From: an uncultured Oscillospiraceae bacterium
GTDB taxonomy: Bacteria; Bacillota; Clostridia; Oscillospirales; Oscillospiraceae
Assembly: GCA_910588365.1 (NCBI GenBank)
Contig: CAJUQS010000037.1
Span: 1 to 43,187, forward strand
DNA length: 43,187 bases
Direction: 5' to 3'
The notes below the pieces were generated by a model. The model worked only from the letters and a program-made list of their open reading frames with translations, was not told where the DNA came from and searched no databases. The translations under genes were made by a program, and so were the position numbers. Positions within the stretch are counted from its first letter, which is position 1, and each line of letters opens with the position of its first letter. Positions 1 to 5,861 of this stretch are shown piece by piece.

Positions 1-174
1 CTTCTGGGACTGCGTTCCGAAATAGAACGCGATGACCACGGCGTACACGGTCATGAAGTCCTGGGAGATGTCCCCCTTGAGCGCCATGACCGCGAACACC
101 GCCGTGAGCGTCAGCGTCACCAGGCTCTTGACGCTCAGCAGCGTCCCCAGACGCTTGATAATCGTTTCCTTCAT
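1..174 (-). CDS. Holin-like small membrane protein, C-terminus cut by window edge
   Basis: Fifty-eight codons are visible, starting at ATG 174 behind an AGGAGG ribosome binding site seven bases upstream. The N-terminus is basic, followed by a hydrophobic segment (about residues 15-32, LVTLTLTAVFAVMAL) and a second one (about 40-54, FMTVYAVVIAFYFG), which suggests two membrane passes. It lies directly downstream of the XhlA-like gene, where clostridial phages usually carry a holin. The role, forming lesions in the cytoplasmic membrane at lysis, is inferred from topology and position. The gene runs off the window, so full length is unknown. Confidence 0.7.
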   Translation of the reverse strand, partial: MKETIIKRLGTLLSVKSLVTLTLTAVFAVMALKGDISQDFMTVYAVVIAFYFGTQSQK

Positions 175-186
175 CACATATCCTCC

Positions 187-576
187 TCACAGATATCTGC
201 TCAGGCCCAGGGCGGCGGCGACGATAGCCAGAACCAGCGCCACGCCCCACCCGAGGGCCTTGGACTTGATGTCCTCCCAGGTCCTCCCGGGCTTTTCCTT
301 CAGCTCCTCCACGTCCCGCTCCAGCTTCTCCACGTTGTCCGCCTTGTTGGCGAAGGTGGCCAACTGGGCGTTGACCTGCTTGGTGTCGGCCTTCAGGTCC
401 GCCAGATTGTCCATGATGCGGTCGAACCGCTCCTGCTGCTTCGCGTCCTCCTTCTCCATCTCCTGGAGCTGGAGTCGGAAGTCCTTGTGGTCCGCGCCGT
501 TCTGGCGGCGCAGGTCGTCCACCTGCTGCTCCAGACGGACCAGACCAGAGCATGTGTTTTCGCAATTCTCAGGCAT
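187..576 (-). CDS. XhlA-like lysis accessory protein
   Basis: This 129-residue protein has a long charged coiled coil (about residues 12-95, rich in Glu, Lys, Asp and Gln) and a single C-terminal membrane segment (about 107-126, WGVALVLAIVAAALGL). That is the layout of the phage XhlA/hemolysin-type family, which cooperates with holins. The start ATG at 576 has an AAGGAG site at good distance. The holin-like gene follows 12 bases downstream. The gene starts just downstream of the first toxin-antitoxin module, so the terminator of that toxin mRNA may separate it from the tail operon. The family call rests on architecture and position. Confidence 0.75.
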   Translation of the reverse strand: MPENCENTCSGLVRLEQQVDDLRRQNGADHKDFRLQLQEMEKEDAKQQERFDRIMDNLADLKADTKQVNAQLATFANKADNVEKLERDVEELKEKPGRTWEDIKSKALGWGVALVLAIVAAALGLSRYL

Positions 577-597
577 GGCTTGTCTCCTTTCAGACTT

Positions 598-647
598 AAA
601 TATAAAATCGCCCCCGTCTCGTCAGCCTTGACAAAACGGAGGCGATT
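598..647 (-). terminator. Rho-independent terminator of toxin 1 mRNA (minus strand)
   Basis: Read on the minus strand, a 12-bp stem (positions 636-647 with 606-617, one G-U pair) is followed by an A/T tract reading TTATATTT. It lies downstream of the small toxin gene and would end its mRNA near 600. The same DNA contains the -35 box of the opposing antisense promoter. Confidence 0.6.
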
Positions 648-656
648 GCGTATAAT
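628..656 (+). promoter_or_regulatory. Consensus promoter of antisense RNA 1
   Basis: TTGACA at 628-633 and TATAAT at 651-656 are separated by exactly 17 bases, a perfect sigma-A consensus. Transcription would start near 663. The promoter points against the toxin gene. Its sequence closely resembles the opposing toxin promoter at 911-939 (shared TTGACAAAACG and CGTATAATAAA). Confidence 0.85.
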
Positions 657-662
657 AAATAC

Positions 663-755
663 AGAAGGGCACTGTTACAGACGGTCAGCCCTCACAACTC
701 ACATCAGTTTCCTAATGCTGACTGCTCGTGCCACCGGGCAGTCAGCACGCTTTTG
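663..755 (+). ncRNA. Putative antisense RNA of type I toxin-antitoxin module 1
   Basis: A transcript from the perfect promoter at 628-656 would start near 663 and could end after the hairpin 716-747, giving about 90 nt. It overlaps the last codons of the 28-residue toxin gene and its 3' untranslated region on the opposite strand. No convincing reading frame with a ribosome binding site exists in it. The 3' T-run (CTTTTG) is weak, so the exact end is uncertain. Role as the antitoxin RNA is inferred from arrangement. Confidence 0.65.
716..755 (+). terminator. Hairpin, likely terminator of antisense RNA 1
   Basis: TGCTGACTGC (716-725) pairs perfectly with GCAGTCAGCA (738-747) around a 12-base loop, followed by CGCTTTTG. 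The T-run is short, so efficiency may be modest. The toxin stop codon (742-744, minus strand) lies inside this stem, as in the second module. Confidence 0.55.
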
Positions 756-828
756 TGGTGAGGATGTACAGCACCCATAGCAGACACAGCGCAATGCGCA
801 GCGCCTGGGGAACCTTCTCTTTCCACAT
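742..828 (-). CDS. Small hydrophobic peptide, probable type I toxin
   Basis: A 28-residue peptide starts at ATG 828 after a GGGGGTGAGG ribosome binding site. Layout: charged N-terminus MWKEK, one hydrophobic span (about residues 9-23, ALRIALCLLWVLYIL), short polar tail TTKAC. Size and topology match type I toxins that damage the membrane. The ribosome binding site can be hidden in a CCCCC/GGGGG hairpin (837-841 with 847-851), as is usual for toxin mRNAs under RNA control. It has its own perfect promoter (911-939), its own terminator (598-647) and an opposing RNA promoter. The sequence does not match a family I can name. Toxicity is inferred. Confidence 0.7.
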   Translation of the reverse strand: MWKEKVPQALRIALCLLWVLYILTTKAC

Positions 829-910
829 CAGCCTCACCCCCTTTCCGGGGGAGTAGCTAACCGCCTGTATGTAACAGTGCCCTTGTCCCGCCTGGATGGC
901 GGGCATTTTT

Positions 911-939
911 ATTATACGGGATGCACTGCGTTTTGTCAA
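911..939 (-). promoter_or_regulatory. Consensus promoter of toxin 1 mRNA
   Basis: On the minus strand TTGACA (939-934) and TATAAT (916-911) are 17 bases apart, a perfect sigma-A promoter. The start point would be near 904, giving a leader of about 76 nt. The leader begins with a CCCGCC/GGCGGG stem-loop and then contains the 15-base fold-back segment (884-870). Confidence 0.85.
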
Positions 940-990
940 ATTCTGTTGGTTCTTCTCCTCCGCGCCCGAACGGCGCAGGGGCGGGGGCTG

Positions 991-2412
991 CTATACGGCG
1001 GGGCCGGCGATAAATGCGGCAGATGACGCACTTGGATAGAACTGTTTGCCAACGGAGTCGTACAATCCCGCCACACCAGATGGGTTAATGCATGGAATAT
1101 ACTCTTTTGTAAGATTCCCACTGGTGTCATATCCTTTATAGGAATATAACTTTGCCGGGGTAGCTGCGAACGCCACAGCACTTGTGCTTGACGCGTACTC
1201 AGAAAGCAAATTGATTGCCATATCCAAATTTTTAGAAGAGGACGAAATCGTAATGCTGGTTGCGGTTCCGTTTAAAATCATTCTGTTATTTGCGGAATCA
1301 ATCTCAAAGGTCATGCGCCTCAGCGACTTATCTGTACTCAACGTCTTTAGTTGACCTGGGGAGCTTCCGACTCCTCCGAGAATTCCGGCGCTTGAGCGGA
1401 AAAGACCTGTGTGATAGGTCCCTTTTACCGAGGCCGTGTACTTGCAGTAGCCAAAAAATACTTGTGTTGTTGTCCCGCTAAAGGATTTGGTCGGATCAAC
1501 CTCTATCACCAGACGGCTGGAAATGATACCGCTGGGCGTAGTGATATACTGCCCATTCGTTGACTCAACATACTCCACCTCCGTATACCCCGCCGGAAGT
1601 CTGGATGTTTTCTCCTCCTCGAACACGGCCGTGAGCGTCCTGTCGCCTGTGACGGTAAAGGTATAACTTGTGCTCTCGCTGACGGTCTGGCCGTTCTCCG
1701 TCCACTTGACGAACCTGTACCCCTCGCCCGGCGCGGCCGTCACGGTCACGCTGGTTCCCTGCTGGTAGGTCCCGGCACCGCTGACTGTGCCGCTCGCCTG
1801 GTCGCTGCTCTCAACAGTAACGGTGTATCTGTCATCCGTTGTCTTAGTATAAAGCGCCGTGCACTTAAACCACCAATCTCCCCGATATGGGTTTGCGCCG
1901 GACAAGTTTACCCAAACAAGTTGTGTTGTATTAGAGCCTGACATAGACGTTTTGAGATAGCCTGACATTCCACTTTCCACATAAGGGAATTTAATCCATC
2001 TCACTAAATTTTTGTTTGTACCATGCAGGACTTTTGCGGTCAATGTAATGTCAACAACAGCATCTACGTCCTCTATTATATCGAAATAAACATCAACCAG
2101 CGTATCGCTATACATTTGGACGCTATTGTCAAATACGATTTTGGAATACAATGGTTTTCCATTGTAACTTCCAACAACCGTTTCTTCTCTGGAATAGCTC
2201 ACTCCATTACCGCTACCGCTACTGTTCTGCGCTACGATGTTACCAGCAGCATCAAACCCCGCCACCTGCCCCTGCTTGCCTGTGATAACATCCTGCTTTT
2301 TGTCCGCCAGCTCCTCAATGGCTGCGGCGGCAGCACTGGCCACCTGCCCGATCAGGTCCTTGGTTTCCCGGGAGGCGGAGCGCAGGTGCTCCAGCTTCGT
2401 CAGTTTATCCAT
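991..2412 (-). CDS. Tail fibre / receptor-binding protein with InlB-type repeat and LamG-like domain
   Basis: This 473-residue protein starts at ATG 2412 behind AGGAGG. The N-terminus (about 1-70) is a coiled, Ala-rich attachment region ending in ITGKQGQVAGFDAAGNIV, typical of phage fibres. The middle (about 200-268) has the divergent InlB B-repeat signature: GTYQQGTSVTVTAAPGEGY, FVKWTENG, TLTAVFEEE. From about residue 272 the text LPAGYTEVEYVESTNGQYI opens a jelly-roll, lectin-like (LamG/concanavalin) domain that reaches the C-terminus. These modules bind surfaces, so this is probably the host-recognition fibre. DNA of the central and C-terminal parts is more AT-rich than its neighbours, suggesting recent mosaic exchange. 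Confidence 0.8.
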   Translation of the reverse strand: MDKLTKLEHLRSASRETKDLIGQVASAAAAAIEELADKKQDVITGKQGQVAGFDAAGNIVAQNSSGSGNGVSYSREETVVGSYNGKPLYSKIVFDNSVQMYSDTLVDVYFDIIEDVDAVVDITLTAKVLHGTNKNLVRWIKFPYVESGMSGYLKTSMSGSNTTQLVWVNLSGANPYRGDWWFKCTALYTKTTDDRYTVTVESSDQASGTVSGAGTYQQGTSVTVTAAPGEGYRFVKWTENGQTVSESTSYTFTVTGDRTLTAVFEEEKTSRLPAGYTEVEYVESTNGQYITTPSGIISSRLVIEVDPTKSFSGTTTQVFFGYCKYTASVKGTYHTGLFRSSAGILGGVGSSPGQLKTLSTDKSLRRMTFEIDSANNRMILNGTATSITISSSSKNLDMAINLLSEYASSTSAVAFAATPAKLYSYKGYDTSGNLTKEYIPCINPSGVAGLYDSVGKQFYPSASSAAFIAGPAV

Positions 2413-2432
2413 AACCAGTTACCTCCTGACGC

Positions 2433-2462
2433 GGGAGGGCCCGGCCGGGCCCTCCCTTTTTT
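2433..2462 (+). terminator. Strong palindrome with T-run facing the plus strand
   Basis: A perfect 24-bp palindrome (2433-2456, GGGAGGGCCCGG and its complement) is followed by six Ts on the plus strand. It lies between the stop of the 189-residue fibre gene and the start of the next fibre gene, both on the minus strand. For minus-strand reading it has an A-run before and no T-run after, so it would mainly stop antisense transcription. Confidence 0.6.
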
Positions 2463-2463
2463 C

Positions 2464-3033
2464 TCACGCCTGCTTCTGGCCGAACACCTCGGCCAGCATT
2501 TCGGCCACCTCGGCGTCGGTGGCCACCGTCAGCCCGGCCAGCTTGGCCTTCTCCTCGCTGGTGTAGTCGTTGGAGGAGAGTCCCTTGCCCTCCTCCTTGG
2601 GCTGGTAGCCGCTCAGGTCCACGGCCCAGTCGCCGACAGGCTCCACCGCGCCGTCGATGACCATGTACTCGTCGAACTTGTCGCCGTTCTTGCCCCCGAC
2701 CTTGGGCACCATGTAGATGAAGCGGTCCGCGCCCTGTACGGCGGGGTCGATGTCGTCCACGCTGGCCACCTTCTTACGCTGGAGGTGGTCGGCAGCGGCC
2801 ACGGCGGCGGAGATGGACGCGCCGATGTCCACGGCCTTGTCCGCAACGGGCAGGGCCTCGCCATTGTTCTTAACCGCGGTGATGACGTTGGGCTCGCCGC
2901 CAACGGTGGCGATCTCCTCCACCCGGTCGGAGACCTGCTTCAGCGCCGCCTTGGTGGCGTAGTCCGCCGCGATCTGCTCCGCCAGGTCCTGGAGCGCCGC
3001 CAGTTTTGTCAGTCCGTTTTCATTGTAAGCCAT
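2464..3033 (-). CDS. Phage fibre-type protein
   Basis: The start is set at ATG 3033 (MAYNENGLTKLAALQ) because it has GGAGG eleven bases upstream; the longer frame has no site. The 189-residue protein has a helical N-terminus (about 8-45), a middle region with the text RFIYMVPKVGGKNGDKFDEYMVIDG (about 104-128; beta-rich, as in phage head/tail fibre proteins), and a C-terminal tail (ATDAEVAEMLAEVFG) of a type often seen at the end of clostridial fibre and baseplate proteins. It lies directly downstream of the radical SAM gene. Attachment to tail or head cannot be told from sequence. Confidence 0.65.
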   Translation of the reverse strand: MAYNENGLTKLAALQDLAEQIAADYATKAALKQVSDRVEEIATVGGEPNVITAVKNNGEALPVADKAVDIGASISAAVAAADHLQRKKVASVDDIDPAVQGADRFIYMVPKVGGKNGDKFDEYMVIDGAVEPVGDWAVDLSGYQPKEEGKGLSSNDYTSEEKAKLAGLTVATDAEVAEMLAEVFGQKQA

Positions 3034-3062
3034 GTTCAGTTCCTCCATAAAATTTATTTTTG

Positions 3063-4370
3063 TCAGGACGCGAAGCACTGCCGCTCCAGAGCCAGCAGGG
3101 CCTCGTACTCCTCCTCACCGATGATAGGGATTGCCCAGTCCATGGGGATGTGCATTTTCTTGGGCTGATGGTCCGGGTCTTGCAGGTGCAGCCTGTTGTG
3201 GTGGTAGCACTGTGCCAGGACCCGGGCCTTGTGCATCTCACAGATGTAGGTGACGCGCCTGTTGGGCGTACCGGTGCGCTCGTAGTTGTAGGCAGTACAC
3301 CAGGCGCAGCCGCTGGCAATGGGGCATTCCAGACACTTCTGCTCAGACTGGGACTGACGGGTGATGCTGCGCAGCTCCTCCAGCCGCCGCCGGTCGTCCC
3401 CCCGGCGGGCGATGCCGCTGTCTGTGTCCCCGATGCGGTAGAGGGGCTGGCTGCTGATGGCGATGCTGGAGTAGCGCATACAGGGCAGCACCGTACCGTC
3501 CACATCGAAGGAGAGCATCCTGCCGTCCCCGCCGCACCAGTTCTGGGTGTGGCTGTCCAGCAGCGGCTCCCCGGCCTCCCAGTCCAGAATGGACACATAG
3601 GTATCGCTGCCGCTGTCCCGGAGCATGTCGGACGTGACCTTGAGCTGGCGGTAGAGCTCCCGGGCGTGCCCGATGGTCCAGCCCTCCTCATAGACGCAGT
3701 TGCAGTTGAGGGTTTCCACACCCTCCTCCAGCACCAGGTGGCGCACGGCGTCCGCGAACAGGTGGATGTTTCCCGGGGCGATGGTGTACTTGGTGGTGCG
3801 CCCACCCTCGGGGCCGCCGGTCTGACGGAACATTTTGATTGCCCGGTCATAGGAGCCGTTCCCGTTGCAGTCCACCCGGCAGGCGTCGTGGGCCTCCTTC
3901 GCCCCGTCGATGGTGACGCCGATGGAGAGCCGCCCGGCGTACTTCTTCATGAACTGCTGCACCCTGGGGTCATCGCCAAGGGTGCCGTTTGTGGAGATGT
4001 TTACCATGTACTGGGTCTGCCAGCGGTGGTCCAGCTCAATGGCCCGGCTCAGGAAATATGTCATGGTCTGGTCGATGAGGTCAATTTCCAGGAATGGCTC
4101 CCCGCCGATAAACTCAATGATCAGGCCGTGAGCGTCCCTGTCATTGACCAGCTCGGAATTTCTGGCGTCCTCGGCAAACAGCAGGTCCACACAGCGCTTG
4201 GCTGTCTCCAAATCCATCTTCCGGTCCGACTTGTGGGTCTCATAGCAGTAGGTGCAGCGCAGATTGCACTGGTGGGTGACGATGAAGGTGACGGTTTTTA
4301 CCTTCCGGCCTGGGAACATCTGTGGGTAGGTGTTCTGAAATTGCCGGGCGTCTCTGCGGCTATTCCGCAA
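3063..4370 (-). CDS. Radical SAM/SPASM peptide-modifying enzyme
   Basis: This 435-residue enzyme has the radical SAM cluster motif Cys35-x3-Cys39-x2-Cys42 (CNLRCTYC) and GGEP at 89-92, which contacts SAM. A C-terminal SPASM-type set of cysteines follows: 279, 297, 346, 349, 355, 358 and 377, enough for auxiliary iron-sulfur clusters. Enzymes of this class install thioether or carbon cross-links in ribosomal peptides. The start is TTG 4370, with GGAAGGGGTG upstream and overlap with the preceding gene; the first internal ATG (4319) has no site and would remove the conserved-looking NTYPQMFPG segment. It is the last gene of the cassette whose first gene encodes a 44-cysteine protein, its likely substrate. 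The substrate assignment is inference. Confidence 0.9.
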   Translation of the reverse strand: MRNSRRDARQFQNTYPQMFPGRKVKTVTFIVTHQCNLRCTYCYETHKSDRKMDLETAKRCVDLLFAEDARNSELVNDRDAHGLIIEFIGGEPFLEIDLIDQTMTYFLSRAIELDHRWQTQYMVNISTNGTLGDDPRVQQFMKKYAGRLSIGVTIDGAKEAHDACRVDCNGNGSYDRAIKMFRQTGGPEGGRTTKYTIAPGNIHLFADAVRHLVLEEGVETLNCNCVYEEGWTIGHARELYRQLKVTSDMLRDSGSDTYVSILDWEAGEPLLDSHTQNWCGGDGRMLSFDVDGTVLPCMRYSSIAISSQPLYRIGDTDSGIARRGDDRRRLEELRSITRQSQSEQKCLECPIASGCAWCTAYNYERTGTPNRRVTYICEMHKARVLAQCYHHNRLHLQDPDHQPKKMHIPMDWAIPIIGEEEYEALLALERQCFAS

Positions 4371-4728
4371 AGTACATCACCCCTTCCTGGAAGCTGACCC
4401 ACCAGCGCTTGCAGGCGGCGTGGTCCGCGCCATAGACCCGGAATACCTCCTGCTTGGCCAGCTGGTACTCTTGGAACTTCTTCTGAAAACGGCGGCGGAT
4501 CTCCTTCGTTTTGCGCAGGGGGACGCCCGCTGTCAGGGCGTGGGTGTGGAGGACCTGGAGCCCCCCGATTTCATAGTCCAGCGCCTGGAGGTAGTCCACT
4601 ACCTCATCGGGGAGACGGATCGAGCAGCAGGCACATCGAGTGCCTGTGCCCGATTGAATTGCGCCCGGGGACCCGATGTCCCCGCCGCGCAATTCGCGGA
4701 TCGATGCCGTGGTTCTCATCTCCTGCAT
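4360..4728 (-). CDS. Unknown protein of the radical SAM cassette (122 aa)
   Basis: The start ATG 4728 has GGAGGTG upstream and lies inside the end of the preceding gene (13-base overlap); the radical SAM gene overlaps its 3' end by 11 bases, so translation is probably coupled. It contains a CACC motif near residues 32-35, a possible metal or disulfide site, and one further Cys near 106. A basic helical stretch (about 70-92, LRKTKEIRRRFQKKFQEY) precedes an aromatic C-terminus (KRWWVSFQEGVMYF). I do not recognise a family. Its position suggests a partner protein or peptide-recognition factor for the radical SAM enzyme, with no direct evidence. Confidence 0.75.
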   Translation of the reverse strand: MQEMRTTASIRELRGGDIGSPGAIQSGTGTRCACCSIRLPDEVVDYLQALDYEIGGLQVLHTHALTAGVPLRKTKEIRRRFQKKFQEYQLAKQEVFRVYGADHAACKRWWVSFQEGVMYFAE

Positions 4729-5246
4729 TTGATGCGCACCTCCCCTGCCAGAACAGTGTAGCGGTCCAGAAGCTCCGTGCCGCAGTCGGTGAGGAACTTC
4801 GCCAGCTCCGTGACCTGCTGGCGCAGGAGGGCGAAGTCCCGGGAGGCGGACATGGCGTCCAGAGCCAGCCGCGCCAGCAGCACCCGGGCGGCCATGGCCG
4901 CGTCCTCGTTCTGGACCGTGGCTACGATCTCCTCCGCCCGCTGGACTGTCAGGTCCGTCTTGCCCGCCGCCACCATCTTAGCGGCAAAGAGGGCGTCCAG
5001 GGTGGCCTCCCCCAGCTCCAGGGGGGCGAAGTCCGCCGCGTCCTCACGCTCCCGGCCGGGGAGCAGGTCCGCCGCCAGACAGATTTTCAGGTACTGGGGG
5101 TCCTCCGCCTCCGGCAGGTATCTGGCGTAGACAGCCAGCAGCTTCTCCGCCTCCTCACGCGTCAGGGGCGCGTCCGCCTTGAACAGGGACAGGGCCGTCA
5201 GGTAGTCCCCGGGGTCCTTGATGGCGGGCAGGAATTGTTCTAACAT
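4716..5246 (-). CDS. Unknown helical protein of the radical SAM cassette (176 aa)
   Basis: The predicted protein is acidic, Leu/Ala-rich and almost entirely helical, with no signal peptide or membrane segment and only three cysteines. The N-terminal half is rich in Leu, Ala, Glu and Asp (LTREEAEKLLAVYARYLPEAED, split here at about residues 28-50). Its ATG (5246) overlaps the stop of the nucleotidyltransferase-like gene by seven bases, and the 122-residue gene overlaps its end. This tight packing indicates one co-translated unit. I cannot assign a function; a scaffold or chaperone role for the modification complex is possible. Confidence 0.75.
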   Translation of the reverse strand: MLEQFLPAIKDPGDYLTALSLFKADAPLTREEAEKLLAVYARYLPEAEDPQYLKICLAADLLPGREREDAADFAPLELGEATLDALFAAKMVAAGKTDLTVQRAEEIVATVQNEDAAMAARVLLARLALDAMSASRDFALLRQQVTELAKFLTDCGTELLDRYTVLAGEVRIKCRR

Positions 5247-5848
5247 GCGATTACCTCCTCTATGAGCTGGAACAGCTCGTTTTTGATGGTCGGATGGTCC
5301 GGCATTTTCATCAGCCGGCTGATGTTCTCCGGTGAGATGGTCCGGCGGTAGTCGGCCATGCGCTCCTCCTTTGAAATCCTCTCGTTCCTATAGCGCAGCA
5401 GCAGTCCTTTCTCCTCCTCGCTGAGCAGGAAGGGGTCCTCCGCTTGGGCGGCCATGTGGTAGAGAATTATCGCTGTGCGCATTCCGGCTCTAATCGGGGA
5501 GGTATAGCCGCACCGCTCCCCCTCGGCAATATAATTCAAGCCGAAAAGCGCCGTTCTGGCCGGGGCAGAATAGGCAATCTCCCGTCTGTTTTCCATCAGA
5601 AATGTACACAGCCGCCTGTTGCCCATGCACTCCCCGGTGAGGTTGCCCAACAGGAGCGGGTGCCCCCAGCAGGAGGATAACGTCTTGAGTGATGCCAAAA
5701 AATAGTCCGTTTTTGTTTCGGAATCGTAGATGTATTGATCCATTTCTCTGGTCAAAACCCAAATATCCTGATCTGAGTTTTCCGAAAGGCACTGATAGCG
5801 GGCCGAGCCGACTTGTACATGCAGAATTGCTGCACTTTCAAAATTCAT
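5240..5848 (-). CDS. Nucleotidyltransferase-like protein of the radical SAM cassette
   Basis: The 202-residue protein shows near its N-terminus VGSARYQCLSENSDQDIWVL: a Gly14-Ser15 pair followed by Asp26-x-Asp28, the GS-x(n)-DxD pattern of the polymerase-beta-like nucleotidyltransferase fold (RlaP/DUF-type predicted nucleotidyltransferases). The rest is helical, with GMRTAIILYHMAAQA near residues 130-145. The start is set at ATG 5848, which has GAGGGGGG just upstream; an earlier in-frame ATG (5872) overlaps the previous gene. GC is lower than in its neighbours. If active it could transfer a nucleotide to RNA or to a peptide. The third catalytic acidic residue is not obvious, so activity is uncertain. 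Confidence 0.6.
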   Translation of the reverse strand: MNFESAAILHVQVGSARYQCLSENSDQDIWVLTREMDQYIYDSETKTDYFLASLKTLSSCWGHPLLLGNLTGECMGNRRLCTFLMENRREIAYSAPARTALFGLNYIAEGERCGYTSPIRAGMRTAIILYHMAAQAEDPFLLSEEEKGLLLRYRNERISKEERMADYRRTISPENISRLMKMPDHPTIKNELFQLIEEVIAC

Positions 5849-5861
5849 ACTGCCCCCCTCA

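Larger units (their letters stand above)
665..884. repeat. Inverted repeat pair, 15 bp, flanking toxin 1
   Basis: AAGGGCACTGTTACA at 665-679 is repeated in inverted orientation at 870-884 without mismatch. One copy lies in the start of the antisense RNA. The other lies in the 5' leader of the toxin mRNA. Within the toxin mRNA, which would run from about 904 to 600, the two arms can pair over a long distance and join its 5' and 3' ends. Confidence 0.9.

Noticed and set aside
1..600. Endolysin in the window
   Set aside because: Only XhlA-like and holin-like genes are present at the left edge; an endolysin probably lies further left.
3060..4397. Long plus-strand frame opposite the radical SAM gene
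   Set aside because: Antisense shadow of a gene with clear catalytic motifs.
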